Of a stretch of DNA of 64,000 nucleotides, positions 58,080 through 64,000 are shown in pieces (position 1 is the first letter of the stretch; every line of letters starts with the position of its first letter). The notes under the pieces were generated by a model. The model saw only the letters and a list, made by a program, of their open reading frames with translations, searched no databases and had not been told where the DNA came from. Source of the stretch: Paraspadella gotoi (lineage: Eukaryota > Chaetognatha); the NCBI GenBank assembly GCA_051294375.1, contig CM119264.1, forward strand, positions 27,857,158 through 27,921,157. The letters are read 5' to 3'. Made by a program: the position numbers and the translations under genes.

Positions 58080-58200
58080 AGTTAATTAAAGTTAAATTAG
58101 GCAATTAAATTAATTAATTTAATCTCAAAATGGTATTGTTAAGGGGTCTTTTCATCACTAACAATGACAAATAGCAATGATGACGATGAGGAATAAAGGC
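58080..58200 (+). repeat. Interspersed repeat, inverted partner of 52190-52335
   Basis: aaattaattaatttaatctc and tcttttcatcactaacaatgaca match the other copy. Confidence 0.65.
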
Positions 58201-58717
58201 CGAATAACGAATTGCCTGCATTGATTTGACAGAGCTGATTAATTAATTATATTTGAAATTTGATTAATTAAACTGATTAATTATTTTATTTAATTAATAC
58301 ATCCTTGGCATTTACATTTAAATAAAAGGAAAAAGAAGCATAATCAATTAGATAGAAACAGGGGTTTTTTTTTTTTGTTTTTTTTTTTCCATTTCAAACT
58401 TCATTTCCATTTCTACCGATTCCATCGAAAACTTGATTTCCTGCTCAATCCTCAAGACACCCACGCTTCCCTACCCACACACAAATTTTTTATTCAAATG
58501 TTCTGTACTGAGCATGCACGACATAATAGATTACTTTCTAGGTTGTGTGCCCGGAACAATATTGTGAACCGACTTCTCCAGCCCTTGGAGATCTGCGCCT
58601 GAATGCTACTGACATTCCCCGCACCATGCGCGATATTACTTAAATGGAATTATAGAGTCGGGAAAAATCTGCTGATATAAGCAGATCCGACTTAAAAGCT
58701 GCAAAAGAATAACTTAC

Positions 58718-58900
58718 TTGGACCTGGATATTCGTGGGCCGTTGCGGCGCTGACCAGCTCGGTCAATCGGCCCGCGAATAAAGCATACACAGATGGATGG
58801 CACAGCCGACACAGGAGGTGGAAAGTTGGGAGGGCACGAGGGTATGACAATGTCAAGGACGAAAAAGGGAGACCCAATTTAATACGGCGTTTCGATTGCA
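58718..58900 (-). CDS. Possible internal exon, unidentified (low confidence)
   Basis: A - strand frame ends at an excellent splice donor (CCAA|GTAAGT, exon end 58718). It reads LSYPRALPTFHLLCRLCHPS, VYALFAGRLTELVSAATAHE and YPGP. There is no ATG and no convincing acceptor upstream, and no partner exon was found. The donor and the balanced composition are the only support. Confidence 0.3.
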
Positions 58901-58929
58901 ACGGAAAACGTTACGTTAATTATAAAAAA

Positions 58930-60425
58930 AGAATCAAACAGACCCAAATTTCACAGCGAGGCCGGGAAAGACGGTTATGTTTATAAAAAAAAATCTACCT
59001 ACCGGAGAGAATCACGGACCGCCGTTGCGCAGTAGGCATACGGATAAACCGATATAAACGGAGGACGTGACCTAATAATGCGTTCTCGAGGTTTGCGCGG
59101 AGGGGGGAAAACTGTCCAGCTTGCTTTCTTTCTTTCTTCTCTCTCTCCTACTTGTCTCTCTCTCTCTCTTTCTCGATCGCCTCTCTGGTAGTTCTCTGCA
59201 GTGATCTCGATCAGTTTTTTTGTACGAAGACGGAAAGATTCTTGATATTTTTCTTTTTAATTTCCTTCTCCAGGTCAAGGGTGTGAGCCCTAATCTGTGT
59301 TAGAGAGAAGAAGTTTTTTTGACAATGAATAGGACATGTTCTGCTTTTTAGGAACAAAGCCTTGATCAGCGAAAAGGGAAGGAGGGGGGGGGGGAAGCGT
59401 TTGTATCCAAAGCCAGAAAAGTATGTGCATTGAAAAGAAATCAAGAAGAGTTAGCCAATCTCTAAAACCTTAGACAAAAACAACGAAAAAGAAAGGCAAT
59501 TAAGTTTTTGAAAAAGAAAAAAAAAGATCGCCAGAGAAATCTCAAAATTTTTGGGTTGGATGAGAATCTGAAAATTGAGTTAAAATGCTATATTAACAAA
59601 GAAAGAACAGCGAGTTGATTGGAACGAATTTTAATAATTTTTTTTTTTTATCAGATCATTAATTTCATCCTGAAAAGAGGAAACTAAAATTTCAAGAATT
59701 TACATTTTGCCGCATTAAATTTTGAGCTCATGCTCAAGCCAGACGATTCCTCCTTTCTCCCTGATGCTTCCTCCAATGGAAGCGATTTGTTTTTATTGGG
59801 GATTTTTATCCAAGATTATAGTGGCAATGTAGTAGGCAGTCATAAAAGTAACATATTAATAAAATAAATTAAATAAAATATGTGTAGCCAATAAACATGT
59901 AGACAGAATGATTGACACTAGTGTTAGTATATCAATGTTTAGGTGATGCCATGATTAATACTGGATCAGAGCGGACGGAGGGCAACATCCAAAACCGGAA
60001 ACAGGGACCAGGTCTCACGCGCGGAATAGGGAAAAGATGTGTGATGTGCCCAAGTGCAACTTTATTTTACAGCATCCTGACCAATGTAATGTTTTGGTTA
60101 GTAAAAAGTAAGAATATATCAATCTTTATTTATTTATAGTGAGAGGTTTTCTGGCGGTATAGGTGAGCCCTCTATCTTGATTAGTAATAGGTGGAATTAA
60201 GAAAAATACATTTAGAATAGTGTCACTTTTTTTGGGTCTTTCTTTTTTTGATTAGGACTTTTTTTACGGTCAGATAATTACAAAAAAAATATACTTGCTA
60301 TCTTGGTTGTTATTAATATTGAATGCCCAGTATATTTTCAATAGGTTTTTTTTGATATTTAATAAAAAATGACTTGAGATTGCCATAGTTGCTGTAGCAT
60401 TTTTAATTTATTAAGTGCTGCCGGG
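58930..60425. other. No gene seen
   Basis: A few short frames (for example 59912-60139 +) with no recognised motif; CT-rich patch at 59125-59175. Confidence 0.45.
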
Positions 60426-60427
60426 AA

Positions 60428-60556
60428 AAAGAGAGAGCAGAGAGAGAGAGAGAGAGAGAGAAAGAGAGGAAGAAGAGAGAGAGAGAAAGAGAGAAAGGGA
60501 GAGAGAAAGAGAGAGAGATGAGAGAAGAGCANNNNNNNNNNNNNNNNNNNNNNNNN
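60428..60556. repeat. (GA)n tract ending in a 25-N gap (60532-60556)
   Basis: GA run with AAA and GGG breaks up to the gap; A-rich after it. Confidence 0.93.
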
Positions 60557-61179
60557 AAAAAAAAAGAAAAAAGCAAAAACGCTCCAGCTTCATTTTTCTC
60601 CTTCTATTTTGAGTCTGAAACGAAAACCGACGCGCCTCTGTTTAATTGCGCGTTTTATCTCCGCCGCCTTTCGATTTTTGTTTCCATTCTTGTTTCCCTT
60701 TTGTTTCTTTTTTGTTCTATTTTGTTTCCTCTTCTTTTAATTGTTTTTTTTATTTGTTTTTTTTTTTGAACGAGTAACAATATCAATATTTTTATGTCAT
60801 CATTATAAAAAAGCTTTCTTGTTTTCCCGTTGTTTCGGATCCAACTTTTCGTAGCGTGAAAAACATTAAAGAAGAAGAAAACTTTTATTGTTTACATACA
60901 ACAAAGTTATTTTTATTTACAACAGAAAAAACGGACATGTTCTGGCTAAAATGTTAGCCTACGTCAGCGTATAATTTGTTTGTAATGTAAATCTTGTAAT
61001 ATTGTAATTGAGAACGAATTCGTTTTTTAAAATTTAAAATAAAAACTATTGCTTCTCTTGATATTTGACATTTTAACGTTGTATTTTACTTTTTTCCTGG
61101 TTTTATGATTTTTAACATTAGGCTCTTTGAACGTTCTTAGAATGTATATTTTTTATAGTTTCTTATGAAAAAATTATAA

Positions 61180-61500
61180 AATTTGAATTTTGAACGTTCT
61201 TCTGAACGTTGTAATTTTATAGTTTCATATGAATTAAGTTCATAATATTTTATTCAATGAGTCGCATTTAAACGTAAGTGTCTTTTGTTTTATGTGAATT
61301 TTAATAAATCAGTTTTCAGCCTTTTGAATTAAAAATAAATAATGTTGCTCTCCTTTTATACTTGATGTTTTTGGTTTACAAAATATGAATTTAGAACCGT
61401 TCTTTTGAACAGTTATAACTTTTGATAGTTTCTATGAATTAGTTCATTAACCATTTTATCTTATGAGTCCATTTAAACGTTAGTGTTCTTGTTAGTGTTT
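61180..61500. repeat. Imperfect tandem duplication, period about 200 bp
   Basis: 61180-61290 and 61381-61500 share gaacgttctt, tttatagtttc, tatgaattaagttcat and catttaaacgtaagtg in the same order with about 20 percent difference by eye. Confidence 0.65.
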
Positions 61501-61606
61501 GTTTCTGTTGAATTCTTGATGTTTTAGTTGTTACTTGCTTTATGTTTTCTACGTTTTATCAACTGATACTGTTTTTGATTTGTCAATACTGGTTTTTGGA
61601 TAATTA

Positions 61607-61608
<2 letters not shown>

Positions 61609-61640
<32 letters not shown>
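61609..61640. repeat. Poly(A) run of 32 bases
   Basis: Follows attaat; could be the tail of a retroposed sequence lying upstream on the + strand, but no element was recognised. Confidence 0.7.
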
Positions 61641-61642
<2 letters not shown>

Positions 61643-61683
61643 GTTTTCTCTCTACTCATCGTCCTCTCTCTGCTCTCGCCCTC

Positions 61684-62513
61684 ACCTACGCATTTCCTTA
61701 CAGTATCTCGACTCGATATAAAAACCTAATGCCATTGTTATTCAAATTAGCTTTCTACCCTCATAAAGCTTCCCTGTCCCCGGATCAGTCCCCGCCCGAG
61801 CTCAACGACGGGATCAACTCACAATAATCGCTACATTGAAACCTCAACCTCTTTCCTTACCTGTTTTATTTCCATTTCTGTCTCCTATCTTCTGCTCAGC
61901 GTATTAGACGTAAACTGATTAAAAACCATCGAGAATACTTTGAAATAAATTCCTAATTGAAATTTTTTTTTCTTTCTCTCGTTCAAGGAGAAGGGGAGAA
62001 AAGATAATCAGGTTTTTTATCCTCGAGCATTTTTTATTTTTATTCTCTCGTCTCTCTCTTGCATCTCTCGTCTCTCTCTCATGCTCTCTCTCTCTCTCTC
62101 GTCTCTCTCTCTCTCTCTCCTCTCTGTCTCTCTGTTCTCTTTCCGTCTCTCTCTCTCTTTTTTTTTTTGTTCTATCGTGTGCGACTTTGTTTGCAATTTG
62201 TTTCGGCATAACTCTCTCTCTATTTTCCTCTCTCTCTACTACTGCTGATTTCGCGCGCTAAACATTCAACAAATTTACCGAACAAGTAATCATTGGCCTT
62301 TTTGTTTCCAAGCTTGCCAGCCCAGTATTTTACGGCGGCGTGGCGGCTGCCAACTTTATTGCAATAATTGCATCCGGTCTTTTAACGACCATTTTTTGTA
62401 TAAGTTCATCCACAGTCCTTAACGACGGCGTTCACTAATTCTTCGTGATATTTTTACTGGCGCCTCGTTCTCGAGCCACTTTCTTGGGAATGATTCCGCT
62501 TTCACTTTCTTGG
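61684..62513. repeat. About 0.83-kb duplicated segment, left copy (partner 62539-63350)
   Basis: Collinear with the right copy end to end. The CT-rich part at about 62047-62236 (close to 185 bp) fills the place of a 184-N gap in the right copy. Confidence 0.92.
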
Positions 62514-62538
62514 NNNNNNNNNNNNNNNNNNNNNNNNN

Positions 62539-62870
62539 CCTCCTACCATTCCTTACAGTATCTGACTCGATATAAAAACTAATCCATTGTTATTCAATTA
62601 GCTTTTCTCCCTCATAAAGCTTCCCTGTCCCGGATCAGTCCCCCGAGCTCACGACGGGGATCAACTTACAATATCGCTACAAACCTCACCTTCTTTCCTT
62701 ACCTGTTTTATTTCCCTTTCTGTCTCACTATCTCTCTCGCGTCTTAGACGTAAACTGATTAAAAACCATCGAGATAATTTGAAATAAATCTAATTGAATT
62801 TTTTTTCTTTCTCTCGTTCAAGAGAAGGAGAAAGATAATCAGGTTTTTATCCTCGAGCATTTTTTATTTT

Positions 62871-62903
<33 letters not shown>

Positions 62904-63350
62904 NNNNNNNNNNNNNNNNNNNNNNNNNNNNNNNNNNNNNNNNNNNNNNNNNNNNNNNNNNNNNNNNNNNNNNNNNNNNNNNNNNNNNNNNNNNNNNNNN
63001 NNNNNNNNNNNNNNNNNNNNNNNNNNNNNNNNNNNNNNNNNNNNNNNNNNNNNNNNNNNNNNNNNNNNNNNNNNNNNNNNNNNNNNNTTCTCTCTCTCTC
63101 CTGCTGATTTCCCGGCAACTTTCAAACAAATTTACCGACAATCTATTGGCCTTTTGTTTCCAAGTTGCCGCCAGTATTTTCCGCGGCGTGGCGCTCACTT
63201 TATTGCATAATTCATCGGTTCTTTAACGACATTTTGTATAATTCATCACATCCTTAACGACGGCGTTCATAATTCTTCGTGATATTTTTACTGCGCTCGT
63301 CTCGCGCCACTTTCGTTGGGAATGATTCCCTTTCTTTCTTGGTTCTCTTT
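62539..63350. repeat. About 0.81-kb duplicated segment, right copy (partner 61684-62513)
   Basis: Begins on the first base after the 25-N gap at 62514-62538; contains the 184-N sized gap 62904-63087 inside a CT tract. Confidence 0.92.
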
Positions 63351-64000
63351 GCTCAAATCTTTCTAAAAAATTGAAAGATATTTTGGCACTATTGTCCTAA
63401 CGCACCCCCATTTCGGTTTTTAATCCCTGAACTTAATTCAAACCCAACTTAAAATCTTTCAATTCTTTCTCGTTTACCATAATGTTATGATCTGCTTTAA
63501 ACTGTTATACATTGTATCATCGCAAGAGCATCGGCCTCACCTAAAGCAGAACCGGATCGGAGGACCGGCGATCGCCGCCAGAATGGAATCGCCAAACCAT
63601 AAATTGGTCGAGATGGAACCGGAATTAACCAATCAGCGTTCAGGAACGATGGAACTGTCAAAATCACCATTTGCCTCTATAATATTTATATAATATTCGT
63701 TCTCCTCATCGCTATAAACTCAATCTCCAACCCTAATCAGAAAGGCTTACCAAATCTCTGACCAAAACCGCTAACCTAACCTTACCTAATTATTATCTCT
63801 ATGCCTTAACCTATCATTAAACATTAAAAACTTTAATTGTGAATTTAATCTAAAAAAAGGCACTTTTAGAAAAATGGCGGATCAATCATTATTGGTATTT
63901 TAGGTTGAATTTACCTGACTGTTCCCTTAACCATTCGAGAGGCATTATCGTGACTTTCTTTGGTCCGATAGTCTTGAAACTTGTGATTCGTTCAAAAAAA
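63351..64000. other. No gene seen
   Basis: One short + frame (63487-63693) without recognised motif; 63770-63830 has cctaacctaacc-like phrases similar to 46.4 kb. Confidence 0.5.

Noticed and set aside
58500-58600. RLCARNNIVNRL as a LINE reverse-transcriptase C-terminal motif (RNNILxKL-like)
   Set aside because: Only about ten residues match and the flanks show no supporting block; likely chance.
58690-58730. U1 snRNA-like start (acttacttggacctgg)
   Set aside because: Resemblance ends after about 12 bases and no Sm site or stem-loops follow.

Overview
This window looks like nuclear DNA of an invertebrate animal, most likely an arthropod and possibly a crustacean. The evidence is short introns with GT/AG ends, a secreted chymotrypsin-family protease gene split over seven exons, tRNA-derived SINEs, LINE reverse-transcriptase relics, and a very high load of simple repeats: long (GA)n/(CT)n runs every few kb, (AAT)n, (ATTT)n, (TCGG)n and (CGT)n. 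No operon, Shine-Dalgarno signal, CRISPR array or other prokaryotic feature is present. The species cannot be fixed from the sequence.

Layout. 1-17 kb is gene-poor: a near-tandem duplication (1-1640), a block with a candidate LTR-retroelement end (2.6-5.8 kb), many microsatellites, four families of degenerate minisatellite (7.8-12.9 kb) and an intact-looking SINE with a 14-bp target-site duplication (14.9-15.1 kb). 17.0-26.8 kb is one ~4.7 kb segment present twice, and 28.9-42.0 kb is one ~6.3 kb segment present twice. In both cases the second copy starts directly after a 25-N gap. Two smaller pairs, at 54.9/56.1 kb and 61.7/62.5 kb, have the same geometry. The sized gaps inside two of the right-hand copies match the length of sequence found in the left-hand copies, so I read these pairs mainly as scaffold gap-filling or haplotype artefacts, not biological tandem duplications.

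Genes. The clearest gene is a secreted serine protease on the + strand, exons 1-7 from 36009 to 45321 (about 396 aa). It has a signal peptide, a poly-Asp pro-region, an R|VVGG activation site and the complete His-Asp-Ser triad. Its predicted S1 pocket (Ser189, Ala216, Ser226) is not trypsin-like. Its last intron (38628-45089) holds a second, same-strand, multi-exon gene (ATG 39133, stop 44361). The splice phases of that gene agree through ten recognised exons and it encodes an unrecognised membrane protein with two or three hydrophobic segments. Damaged copies of protease exons 1-6 and nested-gene exons a-e lie at 29.3-34.8 kb. A possible signal-peptide exon of another secreted protein follows at 45956.

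46-64 kb is again repeat-rich: telomere-like CCTAA-type DNA, a 31-bp minisatellite, a LINE relic, a second SINE type, an 18-bp minisatellite, and a few short open frames that I can describe but not identify. The proposed nested-gene arrangement and the pocket of the protease are the most interesting biology; the duplicated blocks are the most important caution for any reader.
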